Shown: piece after piece, positions 43,074 through 55,550 of the stretch | How positions within the stretch are numbered: the stretch's first letter is position 1 | Layout of the letters: each line of letters begins with the position of its first letter | NCBI GenBank assembly: GCA_017893485.1 | Contig: CM030362.1 | Span: 35,595,565-35,659,564, forward strand | Length of the DNA stretch: 64,000 nt | Direction of reading: 5' to 3' | Source: Hemerocallis citrina | Lineage: Eukaryota; Streptophyta; Magnoliopsida; Asparagales; Asphodelaceae | Program-made: the position numbers and the translations under genes | Notes under the pieces: generated by a model | Seen by the model: the letters and a program-made list of their open reading frames with translations, nothing else | Database searches by the model: none | Told to the model about the DNA's origin: nothing

Positions 43074-44713
43074 TGTTGAAGCCATACTAGGAAGATAACC
43101 GAACATCAGAAGGGAGAATTACCAATGATCAGTAGATGCTAGTATTACAAATCATACAACAAATTGGACCACATGATACATAGGCAAATTGCCCTCATTA
43201 TAATTGCTTTTGATATATGTAACCATTTACAAAATATAACATGGTATCAGAGCCTACGGTATCTAGGGTTTCAAAACCCTAACCTTAACCAGCCACTCAC
43301 CCATGACCTTGCCAAAGGACCCAGATGCTGCCATACCAAACCTTTTTGTTTTCACTCCACTGGTTTGGGAGAAATCCAAATCCAATTCAATATTCAAATC
43401 CCGATCAACTACCAATCCCAAATCCAATCCCAAACCAGATCCCGATCACCACCAATCCCAAATCAGAGCCAAATCCCGACCCCCGATCCATCCCACCCTC
43501 CTCCTTCTGATTGTCATCGTCCTCGTCACCGTCAGATCCTCTAATCTGATCATTGTCGACCTTATGCCGGTAGGCCGCCGCCGTAGCCACCCACTTCCCC
43601 TTCTCAAGTTCCTCCAAACCGAGATCCAGAATCAATATGGTTCGGATCTGACCCGATGCCACTCTGTGCAATCCGAATTCGAGACAACATGATCTGATCG
43701 GTGTGCTCTAATTCGACCTGACACACCTGCACCCACCTTTGTTGTTGTTGTTGCTCTCTGTTGTTGCTGCTTCTCCTCCGTCTCGACTTCAAAACATCAA
43801 ATTCTCAGCCATTTCCATGGTACCCAAATCAGAGGAAACTTATTTCAATGAGTTTCACAACTTGCATACCAAATGGCTAAAACATAGCCTTGACTCATTT
43901 CCATGTCAATTGCTTATGGCCTACCCGCTCTGCCTGCTGCTTGAGTCAAATCTCACTTGACTTCTCCTGAGCCCGATCCAGATCAAACCCAACTCGGTCT
44001 CCTACTATTGTTGTTCTACTGCTGCTGTTCTGATTTTTTATCTATTGTTTTGCTGCTATCATTATCGTTTACTGCCGTTGTTACTATTATTTTCTTGTTG
44101 TTGCTTTCTTAAGCGCCGACAACCAAGAAGAATCCCGAATGACCTCGATCATGTGCGGCGGCCACTGCTACTGAGGTGGTAGTGGGCCCACTAGGCCCAC
44201 CAGCTCCTCTTCCTTTGTTCATCATTATGGCTAATGGTGGTGTGGGTCCCATCATGGGAGCTTGACGATGATGTTGATATCCGACCCGATTTGATCTGAC
44301 CCAGGGCTTCCAACCCAGCTATTGCTGACCCTAATCTGACTGATTGCATTCAAACCCGACCGACGCAACTCGGTCCAGTCCAGATTGGATCCACCCATTG
44401 CTGCTGCTATTTCCTGCTGCTCTGGACCCGACCAGGTTCCATGTTTGAACGGATCTGATCCGTTCAAACATGCAAACACAATCTTGTGACCCGCTTCCAA
44501 CCCAACCTCATGTACATCATTAATATCTAAACTCATGTTACTTGAACCAAGTTGAGTTTGAGAGGAGGTGTTAAGTGAATGATGTACGAGTCTAAATTGG
44601 GATTGTTCGGGGTCTATATTGTAAATTTTGTCAGTCTTTTGCCTTTTCATATGAGGCTATTGCCCCCCTCATTATAAGTGCTTTTTATATATAACCATTT
44701 ACAAAATGTAACA
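43074..44713 (+). mobile_element. Miniature LTR element (TRIM-like), 1.6 kb
   Basis: A 3' LTR of 145 bp (44569-44713, TGTTAAGTG...TAACA) follows a purine tract GAGTTTGAGAGGAGG. The related 5' LTR ends at 43241 with the shared block CATTATAANTGCTTTTNATATAT...AACCATTTACAAAATNTAACA and is followed at once by TGGTATCAGAGCC (43242-43254), a perfect tRNA-Met primer site. The 5' LTR start (about 43074) is uncertain. The 1.3-kb interior has no gag or pol; it holds Pro/Ser-rich and low-complexity frames and GTTGTT repeats. Confidence 0.65.
44440..44472. repeat. 33-bp perfect palindrome
   Basis: The arm CATGTTTGAACGGATC is followed by one T and its perfect complement GATCCGTTCAAACATG. It lies in the 3' half of the miniature LTR element, about 100 bp before its polypurine tract. 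Confidence 0.9.
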
Positions 44714-45505
44714 GGATTCATAATATTCTTTCAACCATTTATGCATGTACGGAGTTCTTTGGTCATTGTGAAATCTACGCATGTTTGAACTCGAAGACGG
44801 GCTTATGTTAACTGTATTAAAAGTAATCGTTTTAAATTCTGAGTCTGGTTCCTAGTCATATAAAATTTCATGAGCATTATTATTGATGGAATAGAAGCTA
44901 AGGAAACTCTAGCTATAGTAAATTCATTCTAACCAAGCATCAGGGAGTTCAGACTTCATTGAGGTTCCTTCAAGTGGTGAGAATTCTTCTTCAGATTTGA
45001 AGAATACTTAAGGAATAAATTGCAAAACAAAATGAGCAAGCATTTATCAAATATATTATTAAACAACAAAGAAAACTAGCTGCATCAAGGAGCATATATA
45101 GCAAAAAAAAAATTTTAAAAAAAATCAATCCTTTCACGAGTGCATGATATGTTTGTTACCTGATGAAAGGTGTGCATTAAAATGGTTTGGAGAAGCAGAG
45201 ATATATATCAACCTTCGTGAATACCCAAAAATTTGCAGAATAAACACTTTTATCACCCTTGCAACACATGTCAACCAAGTACCAGTATTCTCCACCAATC
45301 TTACAAATGTTCTGCTTTTATGTAAATACAACACAGAACACTGCGATCGAATTGGATCAACTTTCCCTATAGTATGGATTCAAATGTATCAAATATAGAG
45401 ACCTAGCATGTTTCTGATAAATAATTTGGAGCCCTTCGTCTACATCAACAGGGTCCTTCTGTATACTAACAATTTTTTGATTATGTGTACCATTCTCACC
45501 ACAAC
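44714..45505. other. Intergenic DNA downstream of the PMI1-like gene
   Basis: No coding frame of note. It should contain the 3' UTR of the gene on the minus strand (45505 downwards), but no clear polyadenylation signal could be chosen. Confidence 0.5.
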
Positions 45506-48500
45506 CTAGAAGGATTCATTTGGAAGAATAACATTCGGATTTCGTATATGAGGGTTTAGACCAAACAACCCTTTCCATCTGGGCACATCACCAAGAACAC
45601 GTGAAGTAATGCTCCAAAGCGTGTCCCCTGGTTGCTCCTTTGCTATAGCTGACGAAGGTTTTGGAACAGCCTTTGACTTCATAATTGGATGTTGTTTATT
45701 GCTTTTTCCCATTCCAGTAGCGAGCAGCCACCTTGAACCAGACAGTTGATTAATAGAATTACCCCAAGGTTTCTTCTTTCCAGGTTCAGTTTTTATACCT
45801 GCAACATGTACTTCCGTGATTTTAAAAGGGGGGACAACATCCTCATCTTTTTTCTTCTCCTCTACTATCTCAGTATTGGTCTCAACCTCGTCATTATAAC
45901 TCTCTTCACTATTTCCTATCTCTAAAACAGCGCTATAGATTTTGGGTTTTGAGGGAACAAACACCCGCTCCACTTGTATCAAAGACAGCATTGGGTTCCC
46001 AACTGGTTCATAATTACGGAGAGGGTCTCGAAGCTGCACCATTAAAGCTACTGTGAAGGTGTTTCCAAGCAAACCCCACCTTCTTCCTGATCTCTTTCCC
46101 CCTCCTTTACAACTGATCACCTCGGCAGGATGAGCATGATGAGCAGCAAGGATCTTAGACGTTCGGTCACTAATGTCATCATCTTCACCATCGACTAAAC
46201 CTGAATCTAGCCTCATCCACTCATCAAGAGTAATTGACAAACTCATCAACCCATCAACATCATCCCCACCATCATCTTTAACTTTAACATCCAAAAGTTG
46301 TAGTCCACCAGTTCCTTCCAAACCAACGGACATGCTATTCATGGCACTCTTCCCCTCCAAAGCTGATACATCTCCCATCAAATGGGGACTAATGTTTGAA
46401 GGTGCATCCTCGTCAGTCATGCCTGATTGTATCCTCAACCCCTCAATTGATAGTGCTTCAATTTTTTCTATTGCCAACGGAGTAAGATCTTCTAATGAGA
46501 CATATTCTGAATCAATCTTTGAGAATTTACTACTTTCCTTCCTCACAGAGGGAGTTTGACTAGCCCCAGGCTCTGCTTTTGTATTCAAAGGTTGTCGTAG
46601 ATCCGGCCTGTGATAACAAAGGAAAAGTTGGCTTAATGAACATCGATTAGAGAAGCAAAATAGTTAAGTACAAGGAAACTTGCAATCGGTTTCCATGCAA
46701 TCTGAATGAATAAACTAGACAACTGTTTCTCAAACCTCTCAGATGACTCCAGAGATGGAGATGGAGAACATTCCCATGCAATTTGCTGCATTGTTTTACC
46801 ACTAATATCTTCAAGGGGCATCAGCTTTTTTGCCTGCATTGACAACTTCTCAATCCCAATAGCAGCCAATCTCTGCAGAATTTCCATGATGCCATTACCC
46901 ATTTCAGCAGGCACAACAACAGGGTTAGAAACCTGCATGATTAAACTCCCATTGTTCTTTGCATTTTTGAAAAGGGTCGGATTGATTGACCTTAAGAATC
47001 CTCCATCCTTCGTCCGAACAAAAGGACCCAATCCCTCACTTAGAGGAGGCAGCTCAATTGGCTCCTCGGGTGGACTATCAATAGGACTACCAAATCCATG
47101 TTTACTATCCGGTGGTGAACAATGGAAGTCCTTCTCCTTAAGACCCCAATGTCGCATCAAAGCTTCTGCTTCAGCATCTTCTATCATTTTGGCCCTAGAC
47201 TTCCTATCCTCCTGAAATTCTGTTTCGACTTCTTCAACAATCGAAGACAGATCAAAATCCTCTGCCAAAAAGTCCCCATCCTCGTCGCTGCCAATTCCAA
47301 AGATATTGTTACCTGTGGATCGAGATTCCTCTTTAAATTGTTTCCAAAGTTGCCCCCTTGGCGAATCTGGATCAGTGTCAGAGCTCAGCCCAATTGGACT
47401 ATTAACATCTATACCAAGCATGCTCAAAAATTCACTAGCAACCATCTCATCCTCCAAACTACGGGACTTACCTCTATAACCCAACTCCACCTCGTTGTAC
47501 CTCATCTTCTCGGGTGTTTCAGGTTCCACAAATGCACACGCCAACTCGTTCCCCCACTCCATTACTTCAATCATTGGTTCCTCATTAGCATGCCCCTCTT
47601 CCAACTGAGCCAAAACCTCTTCTAAACCAACCAAAACCCCGTCTAGTTCTTCATCACTCCCTTCGGCATTGCCAACCACAGTTTCACCTTCCTTGTCAAT
47701 CTTTTCAACATCGTTAGCCTCACAAACATTATCCTTCTCGCAAACTTCTTCCTCCTCATAATCAAGTCCATAATTTCCTCCAATTCCAACTCCCTTCTCT
47801 TCACTTCCAAACCCAATCTTCTCCAACCCCATTACCCCCTTGGCAATCTCTGCCCTTTTCTCAACCGCAGTAAACTTCTCCTCCTCCTCCTTTCGAAACT
47901 CCCCATCAACCCCCATCAAAACCGACACCTCCGACTTCACACTCTTCAACACCACCTCATGCAACACCCTCACATCCTCCATCGACCTCGTCCTCTCCCT
48001 CCTCCTCCCCCCCACCACATTCTTCTCCTCCCCATCCCCACCTCTCCCCACCACCTCAAACTCAAAGCTCACATTCAACACCCCACCCTTTCCCTTCCCC
48101 TTCCCCTTCCCTGACAACGCAAAACTCGTGGTCCACCTCCCCATCCCCCCATCCACCTCCTCCAACGACAGCGGCAACAATCTCGTCAAATCCACCAGAT
48201 TCCTCCCCACCTCCACCTTCTCCTCATTTTCAACTACCAAAATCAAGAAACGGATGGGATCATACTTACCACTGGCGGTTACCGAGACAGGGAAAGAGTA
48301 TGTGAGGGTCTGGCCCAGTTGGGCTTGGGCCTGGCCCGAACTGTCTCCAATTGAGGTAAAGATGGAGAAGCAGTGAGATTGGGATTGGGATTGGGATTGG
48401 GAGGGGAACTGGAGGGAGTGGAGGTGGATGGAGAAGCGGCAGTGGAATTGGCGGAGAGGTTGAAGTTTGAGGAAGTTCTTGAAAGTTTTGGACGGCCAGA

Positions 48501-48552
48501 AAGAGGGCTTCTTATTCTTATTCTTCTTCTTTCTGGGATTGTTATTTGATTC

Positions 48553-48583
<31 letters not shown>

Positions 48584-48735
48584 GTTGTGTTGGTTTGGAT
48601 TTGATCGAGATTGGGAGTGGACTCAGTGGAGTTGGAGAGGGAGAGGGCTCTACTCAGGGTTTGGATGTCGAGGAGGAGGCGGGAGTCGGAGGAGGTGGAG
48701 GTGGAGGTGGAGGTGGAGGTGGCGTTTGGGGGCAT
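45506..48735 (-). CDS. PMI1-like: PLASTID MOVEMENT IMPAIRED 1 (PMI1) family protein
   Basis: Exon 1 starts at ATG 48735. Exon 2 runs from about 46607 (acceptor ATCACAG) to TAG 45506-45508. The exon 1 donor lies between about 46740 and 46685; a GT near 46737 keeps the frame, but I am not sure. The product is about 1,030 residues. After a Ser/Thr/Asn-rich start comes an N-terminal C2 domain (about residues 85-240, FHCRFSIHLHSLQ, YDPIRFLILVVEN), then an acidic middle, then conserved PMI1 blocks: YVSLEDLTPLAIEKIEAL, GLRIQSGMTDEDAPSNI, LLGNTFTVALMVQLRDPLRN, PMLSLIQVERVFVP, GSRWLLATGMGK. It ends with QPGDTLWSI...NPHIRNPNVILPN. In Arabidopsis PMI1 and PMIR proteins act in light-driven chloroplast movement and nuclear positioning at the plasma membrane. 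Frames are open, so the gene looks functional. Confidence 0.9.
48377..48725 (-). repeat. Four in-frame microsatellites in PMI1-like exon 1
   Basis: Plus-strand runs GGGATT (about 48380-48403, encoding Gln-Ser repeats), GTT (about 48553-48582, an Asn run) and GGAGGT (about 48692-48721, Thr-Ser repeats) fall in the first 130 codons. A fourth run (CTTCCC, about 48090-48110) encodes Gly-Lys repeats. All are multiples of three, so length changes would not break the frame. Confidence 0.85.
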
Positions 48736-50353
48736 GGTGGAATTTGGCGTTTTGGGCCTGGGGGTTAACTGTTTGTTCTTTTGTTTAGGAGTTATTGTTT
48801 TTCAAACGATGGTTGGTTCTGGTGTCTCGCGGAGGAAGTTATACTTAAGTGAGAGATCTTGGGTGTTTGAATAGGGTAATTAAACTTAAATTATAATATA
48901 ATAATAATAAGGTGGTGTAATTACTACTAGTAAATATCATAGAAGAATCTAGTATGATTTACGGAGGTATCATAAATTTGAAAGTGCGTTTGGCCGTTAC
49001 AAATAAATAACGTTCTTTCTCCTCATGAATTCAAACTTATCTCTCCCAGAAATTAATGTGAGAAGAATGTTTGTGATTATACTCTGTTTGTTTCAAAGGA
49101 GTGGATTATACTTTATTTGGTTCAAAGGAGAGTATGGGAGGGAAGAAATTTTAATCATATTTTCTCTTTGGTTAGAGCAGATGAGGAAAAATAATTATCT
49201 TCTTGTTTATACTTTTTACATTTTAGGAGTGCCTATGTATTACTGTTTCTAATTTTAACTTGGTATATAAATAAAATAATGAAGACCAAAAAATAAAATA
49301 ATGAAGGCAGATACAATTAGTCTCATTAAAAATGCTTAACAAAATAATGAAGGTCAATATATAAATCAAGTTCAACAAAATATTCAAGTTTGTCACATAA
49401 TACTAATTAAATCAAGTCTTTAAACTCCATAAGCAATGAAATATAACAAATATCTGCAAAACAACATTTGCATCATATATAAAGAGCAAAGAAAACTTCC
49501 AAATGCAGAACAAGTTAACAAAATTTCTAAAGTCCTGTAGTTCACGTCAAGTAATGAAAGAAAAGTACCAAAATACAATGTTGTCTTAGATAACAAATTA
49601 CGCCTAAACAATTTCCGTCACTATTACTTTGTTTGACTTCTATCAGAAAGTCACAATGAAAGGAAAATCCAAATAGCTTCTACTATACCATTAGATCATG
49701 GACATCTCTCAACAACTAATACTAATTGAGCTTGAACTATCTCTCCAAAGTCAAAACTAGCTGTAAAATGACTGGAAAAAAGAAGAAAAATTCCCGCCAG
49801 CAAGTTTCAAGCTGCACTAGATAACTGACAGAGGGTGAGGCTCGACGGTGAGAGGATGAGCTGGAGGGTGTGGCCCGACGCTCTGTTGGGTTCTCGAAGA
49901 AACAGAGGAGCGGGAGAAAGAGAGAGGGCGAGTGGGAGAGAGAGAGAGTCAGGGAGAGAGAGGATCTGCTTTTTAGGTTTAGATTAGGGATTTAGATCTA
50001 AAAAGGACAATTTAGTACAATCACTTTAAAAAAAATAGACTCACTTTCCCTCCCATCCCCTCCCCTCCTCAAAAATGAACCAAATAAGAAATGTTTTAAA
50101 AAAATTATCCCCTCCCCTCCCCTCCATTCCCCTCCAACCAAATAGGCCCTTACATATAATGCACGTATGATTTTAATCAACAATAAAAACTAATAGAGTA
50201 ATTATATTATTTCATTATTATAAAGATGAATGATCACTATTCATTATTATATTTTATATGATTCAAAATATTATGTTTGCAGTTGAACTAGCCAACCTTT
50301 GCATGAATAAGGTGACAGACAACAGATTACCTACTCTATAATGGGGTAACTTA
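48736..50353. other. PMI1-like promoter region and intergenic DNA
   Basis: The first 150 bp upstream of the start codon should hold the 5' UTR and core promoter; no clear TATA box was chosen. Further on there is an AG-rich block (49880-49960, GAGAGA runs) and a block of CCCCTCC repeats ending CCAAATAGGCCCTTA (50040-50153), the style of a plant MITE end, without a certain partner. No gene is seen. Confidence 0.5.
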
Positions 50354-50883
50354 GACCATATGTAGTCGTTGGCTATATATCCAAAAAAAAAAAAGGATAT
50401 TTTTGAAAAAACACCATCCGCAGTCGTCGTCTATATACCCATATTTTGGATTTGGGATGAACAGAAGCAAGCCAAATTTGGGGGAGGATAAAGCTTTATT
50501 CATAATTTGGAAATCGGAAGATGATTTACAATCTATAGTCGGACGGAATATGAATTGTTGTCCTATGCAAAGATTCTCTCGAAATTGGCTAGACGGTATA
50601 TCATCTACCGTTAAAAAAAACAGAAATGTGTCGAACAGGATGCCGTCCTTGACAAAAATAAAAAATAAAAAAAATTAATGAGGAGACGGCAGATCATTTG
50701 CTGTCCCTCCTCCTTTTTTTATTTGTTTTTTTTTTTTCCCGCAATTCTTCCAACGGCATATGATGTGTCGTTTGTTCCCAAAAAATCCATTTTATGAGTT
50801 TAGATGACTACGGCGACTTCATCTATTTGCTATATCTATAATTGTCATATACCCATTTTTTAGCAAAACGAGTACAGATGCTC
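50354..50883. mobile_element. PIF/Harbinger (Tourist-like) MITE, copy 2
   Basis: The 530-bp element begins GACCATATGTAGTCGTTGG and ends GAGTACAGATGCTC, flanked by TTA on both sides (50351-50353, 50884-50886). The interior has the same modules as copies 1 and 3, such as GACGGTATATCATCTACCGT near 50593-50612. No transposase is present. The left end is the most diverged of the three. Confidence 0.75.
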
Positions 50884-51084
50884 TTACTGAGGAAGAAGAC
50901 TATGATTAAAACCAAGAATCCAAACTGGAACATTTTTGTCTGCCTGCTCATATAAATAGAATCCTGAATACAAGCTTAAGTAAGTGATTACTAGTATTGA
51001 AAATGATTGAACAAATAAAGAAAAAATATTTGACACTGCTACGCTGCCAATTGACACACTAATGATATGCCATTTATACAAGAA

Positions 51085-51583
51085 CTAGGTTTGCCCGTTG
51101 ACACGTGCCTACGGCACGTCTTCGGAACGGTGCACCTTATTTGATCATATAAAATAGTTTTGGAGGTCGAGCAAATTAATTGAAGTAGCAAACATATTAT
51201 ATGAGAAACTTTTGTGGTTTTTTTTTTTGATTTTTTTTTGTTGGCCAGCAAATTAATTAAAATAGTGTGACATATGATTTATTTTTTTTTTGATTTTTTT
51301 GAACTATTTTTAAAGCTTTTTAATTTTTAATTTTTTGTTTTTTTAAAATTTTAAATAAATTTATTTTCTTAATTTTTTGAATAGAAGAGGATGGGAGAGA
51401 GAGAGAGAAAAAAAAAATTTTAAATAAATATAGGGGTTGTTTTGGATGGGGGATTTGAACTTGAGTTTTGGAGGGAACTTTTGGGGGGGAAATATGTTTT
51501 ATAAGGTTAGATCTGGGCCTTTGATTTTTGAGGGAATTGCAGGAGAACCACTTGATAGCTTTCTTTATGTTTTATTATATAGA
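51085..51583 (-). mobile_element. Non-autonomous Helitron, 499 bp
   Basis: On the minus strand the segment starts TCTATATAATAAAAC, a common plant Helitron 5' end, and finishes with the hairpin CGTGCCGTAGGCACG, a short AT-containing spacer and CTAG. The flanking bases are A before TC and T after CTAG, as expected for insertion between A and T without target duplication. It encodes nothing. Confidence 0.75.
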
Positions 51584-51639
51584 TATACCATAGGGATTCT
51601 CATAGATACAAGAAATGATTGACAAAAAAAATTTTATTA

Positions 51640-52218
51640 TTTTTTTTTTTTTTTGATAAAAGATGACCTAGTCATCGCTTCATTAATGGGATACTAAAGA
51701 AACAAGGTAGAACTATTTACAAAACTCCCAGACATCCAAAACCCACATCTAGCACACGGCAAAGCATAAAAGCATAAAGAAAAGATATAGACTCGATACA
51801 ATGACGTAAGCAGAAAGTAGAAAGCAAAAGTAACTAAAACAGATACAGATGCACTACACCACGGTGCAAGTTGCAGTAGTGGTCCTGAGGTGGTTGTGAG
51901 ATCCTGATGTACTCGAACTGAAGTAGATTCCCTCCTTCCACCTAGTCTCCACCAACATAGTCCTACTCCTCCTCTTCCATACGGAGTCTTTTCATAGCCC
52001 TTCTGTAACCTGTCCAATCATGTGTTAGAAGCAGAATTTTATGCATAAGACCTGCGAAAGAGCATTTGGTATTTCTAAAACATAAATCATTTCTGATTAA
52101 CCATAATCCCCACATCGTTGCCGCGGCTATGGTCCCCCACTCAACTCTCTCTTTCTGACTGGCTAAGCCTACCCAACAACGTCCCCAGACGTCTGTACTC
52201 TCTCTAGGCCTCTGAATA
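51640..52218 (-). pseudogene. LINE B ORF2 tail and 3' UTR
   Basis: On the minus strand the first part continues the zf-RVT region across the solo LTR (SRFGYIL lies on the other side; here the sequence reads ESTDVWGRCWVGLASQKERVEWG) and ends in an A-tail. Confidence 0.75.
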
Positions 52219-52810
52219 TGTAATATCCCGGACAGATATTACATTATATAAATTATTATTTTATTATTATCTTATTATTATTTTGTTTTAATTCCAAAAT
52301 CGAATTATTTTGGTGATTTTCACCGGTTTGTCCATAGACATTATTTGTACCCAGATACCGGTCAGTATACATCCGTATTGTATCAAATTGGTACCGTGAT
52401 CTTCCGAACTAATAATAGAATTTATTTTATTATTATTTCCGAGATTAAATTATTTTTATACGGATTATGCGAAGGTTTTGGTATATGTATATATACACAC
52501 ACGTGTATGTAGTATGTCGATTAGCACATTATATAAATTGTGTGTTGTGTATTTTTGGACAAATACTTGTCTTGTTTATGACAAAACCTATTAGATTGTT
52601 AGGGTTTATAAGTTGTTAACCTAGGTTAAATGTGCATGAGAGAATTAGGAGAAATCTTCTAGAAGCTCTCTACCTCACATAACACCTCCACCACACCACA
52701 CCTCCACCACACCCTCACCTCCCTAAGGTATAGCCGGCCCCCATTTCATGGGGGGAGGTTTTTGCAAATTGGTGTGTGCACATTTGCACTCTCCACCCTT
52801 TTTTCCACCT

Positions 52811-52820
52811 ATAAATACCC
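52811..52820 (+). promoter_or_regulatory. TATA box of the giant LTR
   Basis: CTATAAATAC lies about 590 bp from the left end of the LTR, followed by a C/T-rich stretch suited to a transcription start. Confidence 0.5.
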
Positions 52821-53958
52821 CCTCCTTCTCCACCTTGTCTCATTTTTTAGAAAGACAAAACAAAAGAAAGGAAAGGAAAAGAAAGAGAGAACCTCATTCT
52901 AACTTGAGAGTTTTTCTTGTAGGTTTAGTAGAGAGTTCTAAAAGCTAGGAGGAAGGAGAAGTTTTAGCTAGCAAGTTCTTCCAACAAAGAAAACTAGGTG
53001 GGGGTTTCTCTTTTGATTGTTTGTGTTGTTGTTTTTGATGCTTCTTCTTCTCATCCTCCTTGTTGTTTCTTTTCATTTTGGGTGCTTTTGTGATGTTTTT
53101 GTATGTGTGTGGTATGTGTTGTAACTTGTATGGATGAAAGAAAGTAACTAGTGGTAATGACTAATAAACACCTAAAGAATGAACCTTTATGGTTGTAGTT
53201 GTTGTTCTTATGTTATTAATTGGACTAAAAAGAACACATGCATATGGACCTTGTATACAACCATTTTTGGTTGTAGGACTTGAATGTGGACTCATACATA
53301 AAAGCATATGAACTTGTGTACAACCATTTTTAGTTGTAGGACATACATTGAACTTGGACTAAAAAGAAGCATATGTTTGGTTGAACCAAAATGGAGGACT
53401 CCTTACTTTATTTTAATTGTTGTTATTCCTTTTATAAAACATAAGTAAAAAGGAACCCATTTTTAGATGTAAATTCTAGTATGAAAAAGAAAAGAGACTA
53501 ATCTAAGTTGTAGTTGTAAAAGGATTAAAAAGATCTCTTTTATGTTTGACTAGTAATAATAAAGAATAGATGTTTAAAATGAGGTAGTAGTAAATGCTTA
53601 TGTTTATGTAAGTTGTAGTAGAGGCTTATGTTTAAAATAAAGTGATGCCTATGTTTAAATAAAGTAATAGTATATGAAGTATAGTAGATGTTTATGTTTT
53701 AATAAGTAGTAGTAGTAGATGTTCATATGTTAAATAAAGGAGTTTTAGTGGATAGCTTATAGTAGATGTTGTGTTAAATAAAGTAGCATTAGTAGATGTT
53801 TTATAAAGATGTATACCATGTTAGATTGATTTATTCATGCTACTACTATACTTAGATGGTTGTAGGAAAGTTGTATACCATGATAGATTAATTATTGTTC
53901 ATGCTAAGATAGTAGAGGATCATACTTAATTATTATTCATGCTAAGTTAGTAAGATAT

Positions 53959-54790
53959 TCATGCTAGGAATGTTGTAGGTTAATTGCTAAGTAAATACAC
54001 ATGCTTATATTGTTGTAGGATTGATGTTAAATTAATCTATCATGCTAGGAATGTTGTAGGTTAATTGCTAAGTAAATACCCATGCTTATATTGTTGTAGG
54101 ATTGATGTTAAATTAATCTACCATGCTAGGAATGTTGTAGGTTAATTGCTAAGTAAATACCCATGCTTAGATTGTTGTAGGATTATTGTTTAATTACCTA
54201 CCATGCTTAGATTGTTGTAGGAAAGTATAATCCATGTTTAGATTGTTGTAGGATTAATGTTTAATTACCTACCATGCTTAGATTGTTGTAGGAAAGTATA
54301 ATCCATGCTTAGATTGTTGTAGGATTATTGTTTAATTACCTACCATGCTTAGATTGTTGTAGGAAAGTATAATCCATGCTTAGATTGTTGTAGGATTATT
54401 GTTTAAATTACCTACCATGCTTAGATTGTTGTAGGAAGGTATAATCCATATTTAGATTGTTGTAGGATTAATGTTTAATTACCTACCATGCTTAGAATGT
54501 TGTAGGAAAGTATGATCCATGTTTAGATTGTTGTAGGATTATTGTTTAATTACCTACCATGCTTAGATTGTTGTAGGAAAGTATAATCCATGCTTAGATT
54601 GTTGTAGGATCATTGTTTAAATACCTACCATGCTTAGATTGTTGTAGAAAAGTATAATCCATGCTTAGGTTGTTGTAGGATTATTGTTTAATTACCTACC
54701 ATGCTTAGATTGTTGTGGGAAGTATAATCCATGCTTAGGAATGTGTAGGATTGATGTTGAATTACCTACCATGCCTAGGATTGTTGTAGG
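53959..54790 (+). repeat. Minisatellite in the giant LTR (71- and 82-bp units)
   Basis: The first part has two to three units of 82 bp starting CATGCTAGGAATGTTGTAGG (53959, 54041, 54122). The second part has about eight units of 71 bp, each with two ATGCTTAGATTGTTGTAGGA sub-units (for example 54201, 54272, 54343, 54415). The core TTGTTGTAGGA is shared by both. Confidence 0.88.
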
Positions 54791-55550
54791 AATGGTTAAG
54801 GTTGTATACCATGCTAAATTATTAGTACTTATGCTAAGTTGTAGCAATTAACCATGCTTAAAGTAGTAAGAGATATCCATGCTTAAATCTAGTAGCTATT
54901 CATGCTTTAACTTATAGTGAATTTCTACGTAGGTTGTAACCATGCTTGTAGTTAAAGTGTATAGCAAAGAGACAAATCGTGTTATAGTTATAGTAATAAC
55001 TATCACGTCGTGGTTGTAATATTAACTATCGCATTGTAGTTATCGTAAACTGTGCTAGTAGAGAACTAGCATGATGTGGATTGTAACGTTAGTGGATAAC
55101 AAATCATGTTGTAGTTGCAATATTAAGTTGCAAGGTCGTTCTAGCTAATCCCCTAGAAGGAACTCATGTTGAGGTTGCTTAGTCGTTCTAGATTCAAGAG
55201 CCATGCATGCTTGAATGGTATATTGTAGCTTCATATATAAAAGTTGTTAGGTCGTTTTGGGCTTCGCATTGGTAGAATGTCTGTTTTAGACTGTTAGTAG
55301 ATTCTTCTGTTGCTTCTAATAATAGAAGATCAAGTTTGCTAGAAAGCACGTTTGGTTGCTTCTAGGTTTGATTACCTGTATGGTTGTTGTTGTATGTAGT
55401 CGTCTCATACCTGGCTCACCTGGGTCGTATGTAACGGTTGGTCTCATACGTAGCTTAATTGGCTCGTATGTAGGTATTGTAGGCTGTGAGTAGATCCGAT
55501 GAGAACTTGAGAAGTCTAGGTTAAGACAGGTTAATTGTGGCACTCCTTAG

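Noticed and set aside
43164..43692. Overlapping frames of 126 and 129 codons
   Set aside because: They are Pro/Ser/Asn-rich simple-sequence translations inside the miniature LTR element, and neither matches gag or pol.
52748..52948. 66-codon plus-strand frame near the LTR TATA box
   Set aside because: It starts before the TATA box and is Pro/Ser/Lys-rich without a domain; it is LTR sequence.
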